DNA from: Candidatus Kaistia colombiensis
GTDB taxonomy: Bacteria > Pseudomonadota > Alphaproteobacteria > Rhizobiales > Kaistiaceae
Direction of reading: 5' to 3'
DNA: 64,000 bases
Assembly: GCA_029203105.1 (NCBI GenBank)
Contig: CP119318.1
Location: 1,750,501 to 1,814,500, forward strand
The position numbers were made by a program, and so were the translations under genes. Of this stretch, positions 44,477 through 53,375 are shown in pieces (the stretch's first letter is position 1; every line of letters starts with the position of its first letter). The notes below the pieces were generated by a model. That model was given only the letters and a program-made list of their open reading frames with translations, was not told the origin of the DNA and did no database searches.

Positions 44477-46354
44477 CTATTGTGCCCCTGAAACGCTCTC
44501 CGCGACCAGCGAGTCGCGCAGGTTTTTGAATTCGGTGGCGACGAAGGCCGGCAGTGGCGCGGTCTGTTGCGGCCTGTCGTTATGGCGGATCGCCCACCCG
44601 AGGTCCGCCAGCGCGGCCAGGATCGTCCGTTCGCCGCTCGAGCCGAATAGCGCGCGTGCCGTTTCCGGCGCCTCAGCAGGATCGCCGTCCTCCATCGCCC
44701 AGCAGATCGAGAGCACGCGGTAGCACAATCGTTGTGTCGTGACGACGGCCGGCCACATGCGCTCCGCCTCCGCCCCATAGCGCGGCGAGGAGCCGGCGCT
44801 CCGGTCATAGGTTTGAAGCAGGGTGAGGGCGCGATGCTGCAGGTCCCGTCGCGCCTCTCGCGCCGCTGGCGTCAGCACGTCGCCCTTGGCCATGTAGCGG
44901 ACCGTTTCGGCGATGGCGTCGAGGGTGCGCGCCAGTTCGGCCGGTATCCTCGCCGTGGCAAAACGCGGGTTCGACAGGACGAACACTCCCAGGCCGACGA
45001 CGCAGCCGATGATGGTATCGATGCCGCGCACCCAGAGCAGATGGCCGACATCGGGGACGGGGTGCCCGCCCGTCGCGATCGTCAGTGCCGCGGCCGTGAT
45101 GAAGATGACGGCCAGCGCGTAGTTGCGGATGACGATCATCTCGATGACGAACTGCAGGATCATCAGCGTCGCCGCCAGCCAGAGCCCTTCCGGATGGAGC
45201 AGCAAGATCGCGCCGGCGAGGAGAAGGCCGACCAGCGTACCCGCCATCCGCTCGAGGCCACGTTGCAGCGTACGGGCCCAATCGAGACCCTGATGCAGGA
45301 CCAGCATGGCGGCGGCGATGCACCAATAGGCGCGCTCGAGCCCGAGCATCGCGCCGATCGAGCCGGCGATCGCGGTGGCGACGCCGACCCGCGCGGTGAC
45401 CAGCAGCGCCGGCGACCAGGGCGTCAGGCTCTCCCGGAGCGAGTCCAGCGTGCCGGGGTGACCGAGTGGAACATGGCCATGGTCGGTGCGCTCGGCGTCG
45501 GGTTGCGGGCTCCTGGCCTCCGCGGCGAGCCGCCGAGCCTTGTCGGCGGCAGCCGCCGGCATGGGGCCGGCCGCGTTCATCGCCTCGGCGAAGAGCTGGT
45601 TCAATTCGCGTCCGATCGCGCGCAGCCGGCTGAGCGTTCCGTCCGGGCGGGGGCGCGGCGGCTGGTGGCTGACCAGCGTCGTCCAGGATTCCTGCATCGA
45701 GAGCGCCGCATTGTGCCGGGTGGCGTCCTGGGCCGGCGTGCCGACGGTCTCGATGAACTGTGCGACGGCTTCGGCCGAGGCAGCGACGGCCTTCCGTTCC
45801 GGCCCGCGTGGCCAGAAGAACGCGCCGATCATGTGGGCGAGCCAGGCAACGGCGCCGCCGGAGGCAACCAGCAGCGCGGTGTGGGCGATCGTCAGATGTG
45901 GCGCGTGGATGGCGGTGCCGGCGGCGCAGGCGAGCGTGAACATATAGGCGCCGGGCGGCAACACCCGCAGCGCGTTGCAGAGGAAGGTGGCGACCATCGC
46001 CATCAGCGCGATGGCGGGCACTACCATCCAGGGGGTTGCCTGCGCCCAGACGCCGAGGCTGACGGCGATCGCAAACGAGAGCGCGATCAGGGCCAGGTAG
46101 CGCGCGCGGTTGAGGTAAGGCCGGTCGCTGCCATAGAGGGCGGTGAAGGCTCCGGTCGTCGCCATGAGCCCGGCGGTCGTATCGCCCATCGCCCAGCCGG
46201 CCACTACCGGAATCCCCATGCAGAGCGCCGCGCGGATCGCAAACGGCCAGCGCCGCTTGGCGTCGCGCAGCTTGAACATCATGCCGAGGCTCAGCGTGCT
46301 CCGTGGCGGGGGCGGGGGGATCGGAATGGTCGATGTGGACTGCATCGGGGTCAT
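44477..46354 (-). CDS. FUSC-family inner-membrane transporter (fusaric acid resistance/YccS-like)
   Basis: This 625-residue protein has two blocks of clustered hydrophobic spans, at about residues 30-180 and 330-480, each followed by a soluble cytoplasmic part, the duplicated layout of FUSC-type efflux proteins (AaeB, YccS). A GLVERMAGTLVG-like sequence (GLERMAGTLVGLLLAGAI) in the second block is a family hallmark. Such proteins export aromatic acids and other weak acids. It is a single gene on the minus strand with 187 bases between it and the cytochrome gene. The substrate is unknown. Confidence 0.85.
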   Translation of the reverse strand: MTPMQSTSTIPIPPPPPRSTLSLGMMFKLRDAKRRWPFAIRAALCMGIPVVAGWAMGDTTAGLMATTGAFTALYGSDRPYLNRARYLALIALSFAIAVSLGVWAQATPWMVVPAIALMAMVATFLCNALRVLPPGAYMFTLACAAGTAIHAPHLTIAHTALLVASGGAVAWLAHMIGAFFWPRGPERKAVAASAEAVAQFIETVGTPAQDATRHNAALSMQESWTTLVSHQPPRPRPDGTLSRLRAIGRELNQLFAEAMNAAGPMPAAAADKARRLAAEARSPQPDAERTDHGHVPLGHPGTLDSLRESLTPWSPALLVTARVGVATAIAGSIGAMLGLERAYWCIAAAMLVLHQGLDWARTLQRGLERMAGTLVGLLLAGAILLLHPEGLWLAATLMILQFVIEMIVIRNYALAVIFITAAALTIATGGHPVPDVGHLLWVRGIDTIIGCVVGLGVFVLSNPRFATARIPAELARTLDAIAETVRYMAKGDVLTPAAREARRDLQHRALTLLQTYDRSAGSSPRYGAEAERMWPAVVTTQRLCYRVLSICWAMEDGDPAEAPETARALFGSSGERTILAALADLGWAIRHNDRPQQTAPLPAFVATEFKNLRDSLVAESVSGAQ

Positions 46355-46541
46355 GTCGCGAGCGCTTCCGGCGTGGAGGGCAATAGAGGCGCGAGTGGCG
46401 CAGGGTATCAGTGGGGAAGCAGAAAGACACCGTCGGACGTGGTGCAGGCCTCGCGGAACGCGAAATCCGCCGGACTGACGGGCGTCCCGTCTTACCGGCT
46501 CGATCGATTTCCGCTCGAAAGTTCCATTGGCCGCCCCTCGA

Positions 46542-47957
46542 TCAACTGCCCGAGGCGTCTTGTCTCCGGCCTCGTCGCCTGGAGATCCAGATCAACAGCA
46601 GGGCGATCACGATCAGAGGCACGGCCACCGTCGCGGCCTGCGCGATAAGAACGAGATTTGAATTCGTGGCGACGGCGCCGGCGCGGATGGTCTTGACCTG
46701 ATCGACGGTCACCTTGGCGGCGGGGTTGCCGAAGTTCTCGATCAGATAGGCGCCGAGCGTTGCCACCTGCTTGTCCGAGAGCGCATCGGCAAACGCCGGC
46801 ATCAGAACGTCGGGTTGCCGATGGAGGCCCTGCAGGATGACCGCCACCACATTGTTGGTGTTGGTCGTGCCAAGCGCCGTGTTGTGCAGCAGCGACGGCA
46901 GCTTGCCGTCAAAGCTGCCCTGGCCCTTGTCCTGGTGGCAGGTTGCGCAATGGGCGTCATAGATCTGCGCGCCGCTCCAGCTGTCGCGATCTCTCGGCAA
47001 CGGAACGCCGCGAATGCTGGCCAGATCATCGAACGGGCCTCCCCACATATAGGCCGGCCTCGTATCGGCGGGATCGTGGATCGCGGGTGTCGACTTGAGA
47101 TAGATGGCGATGGCGCGCAGGTCCGGGTCGGTCAGGAAGCGCAGGCTGTTCTCGACCGCCTCGGCCATCGGGCCGCCGGCCTGTGCCTTGGCGGCGGCAT
47201 GCCCGTCGCGCATGTAGGCGACGAGTTCGTCGATGCTCCAGCCGCCAATGCCGCTGTTCGCGTCGGAGGTGACGTTGGGCGCGTTCCAGAAGCCGACATC
47301 GCCACCGGCCAGTTCCTTGGAGGCTTGCTCCGCCATCAACAGGTTGCGCGGAGTGTGGCAGGCGCCGCAATGCGCCGGCCCGCGCACCAGATAGGCGCCG
47401 CGGTTCCATTCCGCGCTCTGCGACGCGTCGGGCGTGAACGGCTTGCCGTCGAGAAACAGAAGGTTCCACGCCGCCATCGACAAACGGATATTGAACGGCA
47501 GGGGCAGCTTGGTCTCGACCGGCTTCTGGTCCACAGGCTCGACGCTGTTCATGAAATAGGCGTAGAGCGCGGCGACGTCCTCATCCGAGAGCTTCGCATA
47601 GGCGGTGTAGGGCATGGCCGGGTACAGCATTTGGCCATCGCGCCGGATGCCCTTGCGCAGGGCGGCACTGAACTGCTCGAGCGTGTAGTCGCCGATGCCG
47701 GCGGTCTTGGACGGCGTGATGTTGGTCGCAATGATGGCGCCGATCGGCGTCTCGATCGGCAAGCCGCCCGCCATCGGCTTGCTCCCGGGGAGGGTGTGGC
47801 AGGCGGTGCAGTCCGAGGCGATGGCGAGATATTTGCCGCGCGCGATGGTGTCGGCGTCGGCGGCGTAGGACGGCCCGGGAGCGGCGGCGCCGATCAGGCT
47901 CGAAATTGCAAGCGCCAACCAGGCGGGCGCGGATGCGCGACGGCGCGGCCGTCTCAT
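46542..47957 (-). CDS. Tri-heme cytochrome c subunit of a membrane-bound sugar/alcohol dehydrogenase
   Basis: This 471-residue protein has a signal peptide to about residue 32 and three CxxCH heme sites at residues 50-54, 197-201 and 337-341, each in a class I cytochrome c domain. A C-terminal hydrophobic anchor (TVAVPLIVIALLLIWI) at about 445-462 holds it in the inner membrane, facing the periplasm. This is the architecture of the cytochrome subunit of gluconate, sorbitol and fructose dehydrogenases, which pass electrons from the flavoprotein to ubiquinone. Its start overlaps the GMC flavoprotein stop by 4 bases. Confidence 0.92.
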   Translation of the reverse strand: MRRPRRRASAPAWLALAISSLIGAAAPGPSYAADADTIARGKYLAIASDCTACHTLPGSKPMAGGLPIETPIGAIIATNITPSKTAGIGDYTLEQFSAALRKGIRRDGQMLYPAMPYTAYAKLSDEDVAALYAYFMNSVEPVDQKPVETKLPLPFNIRLSMAAWNLLFLDGKPFTPDASQSAEWNRGAYLVRGPAHCGACHTPRNLLMAEQASKELAGGDVGFWNAPNVTSDANSGIGGWSIDELVAYMRDGHAAAKAQAGGPMAEAVENSLRFLTDPDLRAIAIYLKSTPAIHDPADTRPAYMWGGPFDDLASIRGVPLPRDRDSWSGAQIYDAHCATCHQDKGQGSFDGKLPSLLHNTALGTTNTNNVVAVILQGLHRQPDVLMPAFADALSDKQVATLGAYLIENFGNPAAKVTVDQVKTIRAGAVATNSNLVLIAQAATVAVPLIVIALLLIWISRRRGRRQDASGS

Positions 47958-49600
47958 GATGGCACCCGCTCGTCGGCGTCGCGCGGCGGCGGCGCGGACG
48001 TCGCCCCCTGCTGCGCCAGCATATGCGTCACCGCGCGCAGGGCGACGGCGAGCGCGTTTTCGGTCGAGTTGCAGGTCGCCGAGGTAGGCAGGACGCCGGT
48101 GCCGGCGAGATACAGGTTCTCGTGGTCATGGGTGCGGCCCCACTCGTCGCAGACGGAAATCTTGGGGTCGCTGCCCATGCTCAGCGTGCCGCAGATATGC
48201 TGGTTGTTGGCGAAGTCGCCGTCCTTGCTGAAGCGCAGGTTGGTGCCGCCCATCAGCTCGGCGATGCGGCGGAAATCCTGCTGCGAGCGTTCCGCGCCTC
48301 GGCGGGTATAGTCCTCGATCGAATAGTGCGTCTCCGGCTTTGGGATGCCCATCGCATCCTTTTCCGAACTCAGCGTGATCCGGTGATCCGGATTGGGCAG
48401 CACCTCGAGCACGTTTTTGACATTCATCTCGCGCGCGGCGCTGTGGCGCAGGCGCTTTTCCAGTTCGGGTCCAAACACTCCGGCTGCGATCAGGCTCTTG
48501 GTCGAGCCGTCGACGCGCGAGATGTTGGTGAAGTCGAGCCGGTAGGGCGCGTGTTCGCTGCGAAACGGGCCATCGCGCAGGGTGTTGATCGAGCTCGGGC
48601 TCTGCGGCCCGCGACCGAGCCAGACATCTTCGTCGGCGTCGAAGGTCAGCGATGTGCTCGGATGGTCCATCAGGTGGCGCCCCACCATGTCGAAATTATT
48701 GGCGAGCCCCTTCGGGAACTTGTCGCTGGTCGAGAGGAGCAACAGTCTCGGGCTTTCTATGCCGTTGGCGGCGACGACGAAGGTCTTTCCCGTGATGCGA
48801 TGCGAGCTCTTGTCCGGATCGTAGTAGAGCGCCGCCGTGACCTTGCCGCTCTCGTCATGCTCCAGCTTGTAGACATTGGCATTGGCGATCAGCTGGACGC
48901 CAGCCGCCTCCGCTGCATCGGCCGAGAGGCCGCCGTGATATTGGGCATCGACCGGGCAGATCGGCTGGCAACTATTGTTGCCGACGCAGGCCGGCCGGCC
49001 GTCATAGGGCCGGCTGTTCCGGGCCGTCGTGTTGGCGACGACGGGAAAGTCGGACGCCAGCCGTTCGCGCAGGCGGCGCATCGCATAGGGCTCGGCGACC
49101 GGCTCCATCGGAAAGGGCTTTGCGCGCGGCGACCCGGTGTTGGGGGCACCCGAGACCCCCATGATCTCCTCCGCCTCCTGATAGAAAGGCTCGAGGTCCT
49201 CGTAGCCGATCGGCCAGTCGACGCCGACGCCGTAGAGGCTCTTGATCCGAAAGTCGTTGGGAAGGTTGCGCCAGGCCTGCGCGGCCCAGTGCCAGGTGGT
49301 ACCGCCGACCTGGCGGATATACTCCGCCGGGTAAGGATAGGGCCCCGCCTGTATCAGATAGCCATTGTCCGCCGGCTGGTAGATCGGATGCGGCGCCCAA
49401 TCGGCCGGCGGATAGGGCGACATCCAGTCGCTGCGGCGCGGCGAGTTGCGGAAGCGCGCCACCAGTTCGCCGCGCGTGACCCGTGGCCCGGCCTCGAGAA
49501 TGATCACCGAGGCGCCGGCCAGCGCCAGCTTGCGCGCCACCAGCGAACCGATGATGCCGGAACCGACGACGATATAATCCGCGGACAGGATGTCAGCCAT
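47954..49600 (-). CDS. GMC-family flavoprotein, large subunit of a membrane-bound dehydrogenase
   Basis: This 548-residue oxidoreductase has the FAD-binding GSGIIG at residues 13-18, the EAGPR strand end, and the C-terminal family stretch LYLAGTGVLPTSATCNSTENAL. The active-site histidine is probably in QHICGTLSMG. The region QIGGTTWHWAAQAWR-like sequence (RQVGGTTWHWAAQAWRNLP) near residue 97 matches gluconate 2-dehydrogenase and related enzymes. The start ATG 49600 overlaps the small-subunit stop by 8 bases; an 18-codon upstream extension is rejected. It should oxidise a sugar, polyol or aldonate in the periplasm, exported together with the small subunit. Confidence 0.92.
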   Translation of the reverse strand: MADILSADYIVVGSGIIGSLVARKLALAGASVIILEAGPRVTRGELVARFRNSPRRSDWMSPYPPADWAPHPIYQPADNGYLIQAGPYPYPAEYIRQVGGTTWHWAAQAWRNLPNDFRIKSLYGVGVDWPIGYEDLEPFYQEAEEIMGVSGAPNTGSPRAKPFPMEPVAEPYAMRRLRERLASDFPVVANTTARNSRPYDGRPACVGNNSCQPICPVDAQYHGGLSADAAEAAGVQLIANANVYKLEHDESGKVTAALYYDPDKSSHRITGKTFVVAANGIESPRLLLLSTSDKFPKGLANNFDMVGRHLMDHPSTSLTFDADEDVWLGRGPQSPSSINTLRDGPFRSEHAPYRLDFTNISRVDGSTKSLIAAGVFGPELEKRLRHSAAREMNVKNVLEVLPNPDHRITLSSEKDAMGIPKPETHYSIEDYTRRGAERSQQDFRRIAELMGGTNLRFSKDGDFANNQHICGTLSMGSDPKISVCDEWGRTHDHENLYLAGTGVLPTSATCNSTENALAVALRAVTHMLAQQGATSAPPPRDADERVPS

Positions 49601-50144
49601 GGTCCGGCCCCTCGGCGGGATTGCGGGTCCAGCTGCCATAAGCGCCATAGGCATAGGTCGGCGGCTTCAGGATATCCGCGACCACCTGCGCGTTGAGCGC
49701 GGTCTCGAAGGCGACGCAGCGCGCATTCTTGCCGCTGCCGACGATGCCGAGAAACCAGGCCGTGACGACCTGTCTGGGCAGGTCCTTCAGGGGCGAGTTC
49801 TCGTCATTCAGCGTCTGCTGCAGCTGCATGGGGTCGATCTTGCGCTGCTCGACGGTGTCGAGCAGCTGCTTGGCCGCCGCCGGGAAGCCGGGATCATTGG
49901 CGGCGAGCGCGTCATAGAGGCGCTTGGCCTGTGCCGGATCCAGCGACGGGCGTCCGACGAGTACGGCCGAAAGCGCCATGAACGGCGCCATCGCGGCGTC
50001 CGGAACCGCTTGCGCCCAGGCGAAGGGAACGAGCGACAGGACATAGGTCGCGCCGAAGCCGACGAGCAGGGCGCGGCGAAGGGGATCCGGCGAAGCATCG
50101 GGACGAAGCGTGGGAAGGGGGGGCCTGGAGTGACGGCGTTCCAT
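49593..50144 (-). CDS. Small subunit of the membrane-bound dehydrogenase (gluconate/sorbitol dehydrogenase type)
   Basis: This 183-residue protein has an N-terminal export signal (DPLRRALLVGFGATYVLSLVPFAWA) with a twin arginine, which fits Tat export of the folded flavoprotein complex on its small subunit. The rest shows the small-subunit pattern: AMAPFMALSAVLVGRPSLD, then VVTAWFLGIVG and a C-terminal YGAYGSWTRNPAEGP. GGAGTT lies upstream of ATG 50144. It is first in the three-gene operon: small, flavoprotein, cytochrome c. Confidence 0.88.
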   Translation of the reverse strand: MERRHSRPPLPTLRPDASPDPLRRALLVGFGATYVLSLVPFAWAQAVPDAAMAPFMALSAVLVGRPSLDPAQAKRLYDALAANDPGFPAAAKQLLDTVEQRKIDPMQLQQTLNDENSPLKDLPRQVVTAWFLGIVGSGKNARCVAFETALNAQVVADILKPPTYAYGAYGSWTRNPAEGPDHG

Positions 50145-50229
50145 GTCGGAACTCCTGCCTTATCGTGATCGATCGGCAAAAACGGCGCTTGTGCCGCGCC
50201 ATTCTATCGAAGACGCTGCGTCATGCTGA

Positions 50230-50643
50230 TCACGAACCGAAGAGCCACGGCGAGGGAAGCAAGGCGGCGGCACCGTCGCCGAGCAGGAACAGGACGAACA
50301 GGGTGGCGGTCCAGAAGGCCGGATATTCCCAGCCGCCATCCGGGTTGCTGAACAGCCAGCCCTTCTTCCCGTGCACCGTAACGATGGTGCCGATCATCAA
50401 CGGCATCAGCAGCAACGCGACATAGCGCGGCCAGATGCCAAGGATCAGGCAAGCCGCTCCGCCGAGCTCGATCGTGATCGTCAGATAGGCAAACCAGCCG
50501 GGCAGGCCGAGCGAGCGGAAGAAGGCCATGGTGCCCGGGATCGTATAGACGCGCCACTTCAGCAGGGCATGGGCGATGAACAGGATGCCGAGACAGATCC
50601 GCAGCAGAAGAATGGCGTAGGGAGCCGTGACGAGATCAATCAT
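50230..50643 (-). CDS. DoxX-family membrane protein
   Basis: This 137-residue protein has four hydrophobic spans and the DoxX features LLLRICLGILFIAHALLK at residues 13-30 and FRSLGLPGWFAYLTITIELGG near 43. DoxX-type proteins are quinone-linked membrane proteins of varied or unknown role. It is upstream of, and on the same strand as, the dehydrogenase small subunit, 85 bases away, so a joint role with the membrane dehydrogenase is possible but not shown. Confidence 0.85.
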   Translation of the reverse strand: MIDLVTAPYAILLLRICLGILFIAHALLKWRVYTIPGTMAFFRSLGLPGWFAYLTITIELGGAACLILGIWPRYVALLLMPLMIGTIVTVHGKKGWLFSNPDGGWEYPAFWTATLFVLFLLGDGAAALLPSPWLFGS

Positions 50644-50826
50644 GCCAGATCACCACGACGACGGTATCGACGCAGCGAGAGAGTATCGCGGCAGGGGATC
50701 GAAATTTGAATGGAGAAGTGATGATTGCGATCAAGATCGATACGCCTTCATGCTTCCGATCGCTCCATTCAGCGCTTCGAAAAGCATGATGTAAAGGGGC
50801 TACTTCAGGCGCCTCTTGCGGGCGCG
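50644..50826. other. Gene-free gap
   Basis: These 183 bases between the DoxX start and the small acidic gene's stop contain no convincing frame. A short GC inverted repeat near 50808-50828 may end the small gene's transcript. The DoxX promoter is expected here. Confidence 0.35.
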
Positions 50827-51018
50827 CTAGCGTTCGATGTCTTCGTCGGTCGCGTCCTCGTCGTCATCATCCTCCTCGGCCATGTCGATCGCGTCGCGCA
50901 TTGGCCGGCCGTCGGTGTCGATCAGCGAATCGAGAAAGGCCTGGTTGGCGCGCTCGTCTATATCGGGAACGGGATGGCTCGGCGGCAGCGGATCGGGAAT
51001 CGGCTTCTTCGGATCCAT
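50827..51018 (-). CDS. Small highly acidic protein, function unknown
   Basis: This 63-residue frame has a proline-rich start (PKKPIPDPLPPSHPVPD), a middle NQAFLDSLIDTDGRP and a very acidic tail (EEDDDDEDATDEDIER). I recognise no family. AGGAGGAG lies six to eight bases before ATG 51018, one of the best ribosome sites in the window, which supports it as real. It lies downstream of the HTH gene on the same strand, 94 bases away. The acidic tail could mimic DNA or bind a basic partner; that is speculation. Confidence 0.65.
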   Translation of the reverse strand: MDPKKPIPDPLPPSHPVPDIDERANQAFLDSLIDTDGRPMRDAIDMAEEDDDDEDATDEDIER

Positions 51019-51112
51019 CGCTCTGCTCCTCCTGCAGCGGACAGCCTCCCTCGCGCCGCGCCTTCGCGGCGACTGGCGGCGTGGCTCCGATATTCGATCG
51101 CATCTGCGACCG

Positions 51113-51385
51113 CTAATGGACGAGCAACTCGTCGTGCACGCGCAGTCCGCGCGCCAGCAGGCGCAAGGCTTCCTTCGAAATAAGCCACCCGGATTCGCAA
51201 CGCATGATCTGTGTCACCGCGACGCCGGTTCTGTCGGCCAGATCTGTCTGGCTGATGCAGCGCCACTCGCGAATGGCTTTCAGCGGTTGTTCGCCGGCAG
51301 CGATCTTTTCGAGGACATGGTTCGGCAGCCCGGCGGTATCGCGCGGTCCAATATTGGGCTGCTGACGGAAGTGACGAAGCTCCAT
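51113..51385 (-). CDS. Small XRE-type helix-turn-helix protein
   Basis: This 90-residue protein carries an HTH at about residues 40-75 (WRCISQTDLADRTGVAVTQIMRCESG), with little else. The first 25 residues NIGPRDTAGLPNHVLEKIAAGEQPLKAIRE are a linker typical of antitoxin-like or small phage-type regulators. GGGAGGG precedes ATG 51385; the frame is open upstream without homology. It lies between the dehydrogenase cluster and the sugar operon and could regulate either, or itself plus the small acidic gene. Confidence 0.8.
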   Translation of the reverse strand: MELRHFRQQPNIGPRDTAGLPNHVLEKIAAGEQPLKAIREWRCISQTDLADRTGVAVTQIMRCESGWLISKEALRLLARGLRVHDELLVH

Positions 51386-51494
51386 CTTACCCTCCCACCC
51401 GGCGGCACTCCCCTGCCGCCGCTCATAAGAAACGCACGAAAATCCGAAATGTTCCAGACCTTCGTGCGTCGGGGGCGGAAATGAAGCGAGGGGA

Positions 51495-52286
51495 TCAGCC
51501 GGCGGGCAGCGCCGGCAGGCCGGCCCGTTCGCGGAAGGCGACCTCGCGGATATCAAGCTCGCGGCCGGCGAGATCGTTCGCCGCCGCCGTGCAGAGATAG
51601 ACGATGGCGCGCGCCGGGTCGCCGACGCCCGCGAGCTTCTCCCGCGGCAGCTGGCTGACCGGGTTGATGCCGGAGGCGCGGATCTCGACCTGCATGCCGG
51701 TATCGACGATCCCGGGGGCGAAGCCGAAGGCGCGGATGCCGCGTGCGCCATATTCGAGCGCCAGCGATTTCGTCACCATGGCGAGGCCGGCCTTGGCGGC
51801 GCAATAGGCGCTCCAGCCCTCCATGGCGTGATGGGCCGCACCGGAGGAGAGGTTGATGATCGTGCCGCGGCCCTGATCGAGCATGGCCGGCAGCACGGCG
51901 CGCGCCATCGCCGCCGCGCCGATCAGCGTGGCGTTGATGTTGGCGGCCCAGGCGTCGGCGTCGGTTTCGTGCAGGAGCCCGATCGGCTGCACCGTGCCGG
52001 CATTGTTGATGAGGATGGTCGGCGCGCCGATCTGCGCCGTCGTCTCGCGCACGGCGGCGCGGACGGAGTCGGGATCCGCGACGTCGCAGGCGAGCCCGAT
52101 GGCGCGGCCTTCGGCGCATTCGCGTGCGATCGCCTCGGCGTCATCGAGACGGCGGGCGGTCACGATAACGTGCGCGCCGGCTTCCGCCAGCGCCTTGGCG
52201 GTTGCGGCGCCGATGCCGCCCTTGGCGCCGGTGACGAGGGCGATTTCTCCGTCGAGCATGTCCGGTCCGATCAATCCATGTGCCAT
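51495..52286 (-). CDS. SDR-family oxidoreductase
   Basis: This 263-residue short-chain dehydrogenase has TGAKGGIG at residues 19-26, NNAG at 94-97 and catalytic S148, Y161 and K165. The C-terminus lacks the common TG...VDGG signature: it reads LAGRELDIREVAFRERAGLP, so cofactor or substrate binding there differs. The start at ATG 52286 overlaps the mutarotase stop by 16 bases; ATG 52259 would give the more usual short N-terminus and avoid the overlap. It is the last gene of the sugar operon and probably oxidises a sugar or sugar acid. Confidence 0.87.
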   Translation of the reverse strand: MAHGLIGPDMLDGEIALVTGAKGGIGAATAKALAEAGAHVIVTARRLDDAEAIARECAEGRAIGLACDVADPDSVRAAVRETTAQIGAPTILINNAGTVQPIGLLHETDADAWAANINATLIGAAAMARAVLPAMLDQGRGTIINLSSGAAHHAMEGWSAYCAAKAGLAMVTKSLALEYGARGIRAFGFAPGIVDTGMQVEIRASGINPVSQLPREKLAGVGDPARAIVYLCTAAANDLAGRELDIREVAFRERAGLPALPAG

Positions 52287-52585
52287 TGCAGGGGCAGAAG
52301 ATACGCGAAGCCGGTGCGCGGATCGCCCTCGATCTTCATGATCGGCGCCATGGCGACGCCCCAGCGCGCATTGACCGGATCATCCTTCAGATAGGCGATG
52401 GTCTTCTGCAGATCGTCGGTCTCGAAATAGCCGATCAGCTTCAGGCCGAGGCGGAAGATCGAGTAGTTGCGCATGCCGGCCGCCTTCAGTGTCTCCAGCA
52501 TCTCCGGCCAGATCTCGTCATGCGCCTTCTTGTATTCCTCTTCGCAACCCGGACGAACTTCCAGAACCCAGGCGTATTGACCCAT
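52271..52585 (-). CDS. L-rhamnose mutarotase-family protein
   Basis: This 104-residue ferredoxin-like-fold protein belongs to the RhaM/RhaU family, which interconverts alpha and beta anomers of a sugar. Family landmarks are LEVRPGCEEEYKKAHDEIWPEM (with the catalytic His in AHDEIWPE near residue 22), GMRNYSIFRLG near 37 and the dimerising C-terminus. The start ATG 52585 is 11 bases after the acetoacetate-decarboxylase-like stop. Its presence points to a deoxy-sugar or aldose as the substrate of this operon; L-fucose and L-rhamnose operons carry similar genes. Confidence 0.88.
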   Translation of the reverse strand: MGQYAWVLEVRPGCEEEYKKAHDEIWPEMLETLKAAGMRNYSIFRLGLKLIGYFETDDLQKTIAYLKDDPVNARWGVAMAPIMKIEGDPRTGFAYLLPLQWHMD

Positions 52586-52595
52586 AACTTTCCCC

Positions 52596-53375
52596 TCAGG
52601 CGAGATAATCGTGAACGATGCGGCCGGGCACGAGCGTGAAATCGGCCTTCCAGTGCAACCCGTCCAGCATGTCGACCACTGGCAGCCGGTGGATCGGCGC
52701 CTGTGCATTCGGTCGCAACTCGACGGTGCAGGGGCCGCCCCAGCATTCATGCACGACGACATTGGCAAGCCGCCGCGCCGTCAGCTGCCGGATCGCCGGG
52801 CGCTGGTCGATATGGTCGATGACCTTCAGATTGATGTTTTCGGCGAAATCGAAATGCCGGTTGAGGCTGGCGAGCGTATCGGTGCGCTGCTTGTAGGGCA
52901 GGGTGCCGGTCAGGACATCGATGCCATTGCGCGCCACCGAGCCGACGACGAGATCGCCGCGCAGTTCCAGCTTCGGCTCGCCAAGTTTCTTCGGCTGGCC
53001 ATGCAGTTCGCGGCCATGCGCGACGCCGGCATCCGACGACAGGAACAGATAGGGCGAATAGGACCCTTCCGCGACGCCGGGCAGGCGGCAACCGAGCGAG
53101 ACATTGCTCTCGCCATAGGGGCCAAGCCATTCCGTGTCGTTCATGCGGTAGATATGCGCCATGACGATGTCGCTGGCTGGCTCCAGCGGAGGCGGCAGCA
53201 GCCGGGCGACGGCCGCTTCGGTCGTGCGCCAGACCAGCGTCAGCACGTCGACATTGCGGAAGGTGAACGGATAGGGCGGCACCATCGGCGCGTCCCAGGG
53301 CGTCGAGAAGCCGGGCTTCAGGATATCCTCAACCGTCAGCCGCTCGAGGCCGCCATTGCGCAGATCCTTGCTCAT
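52596..53375 (-). CDS. Acetoacetate decarboxylase-family protein
   Basis: This 259-residue protein has the family lysine pair K129-K130 in GRELHGQPKKLGEP, where the first Lys forms the Schiff base in acetoacetate decarboxylase, and the preceding SSDAGVAHGRELHG stretch. The acidic YNE-type segment is here YRMNDTEWLGPYGE. The family also includes proteins that act on other beta-keto compounds or sugars. A decarboxylase or lyase is unusual in a sugar operon. The start ATG 53375 overlaps the SDR stop by one base (TGATG). The substrate is probably a keto-sugar-acid, but this is inference. Confidence 0.85.
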   Translation of the reverse strand: MSKDLRNGGLERLTVEDILKPGFSTPWDAPMVPPYPFTFRNVDVLTLVWRTTEAAVARLLPPPLEPASDIVMAHIYRMNDTEWLGPYGESNVSLGCRLPGVAEGSYSPYLFLSSDAGVAHGRELHGQPKKLGEPKLELRGDLVVGSVARNGIDVLTGTLPYKQRTDTLASLNRHFDFAENINLKVIDHIDQRPAIRQLTARRLANVVVHECWGGPCTVELRPNAQAPIHRLPVVDMLDGLHWKADFTLVPGRIVHDYLA

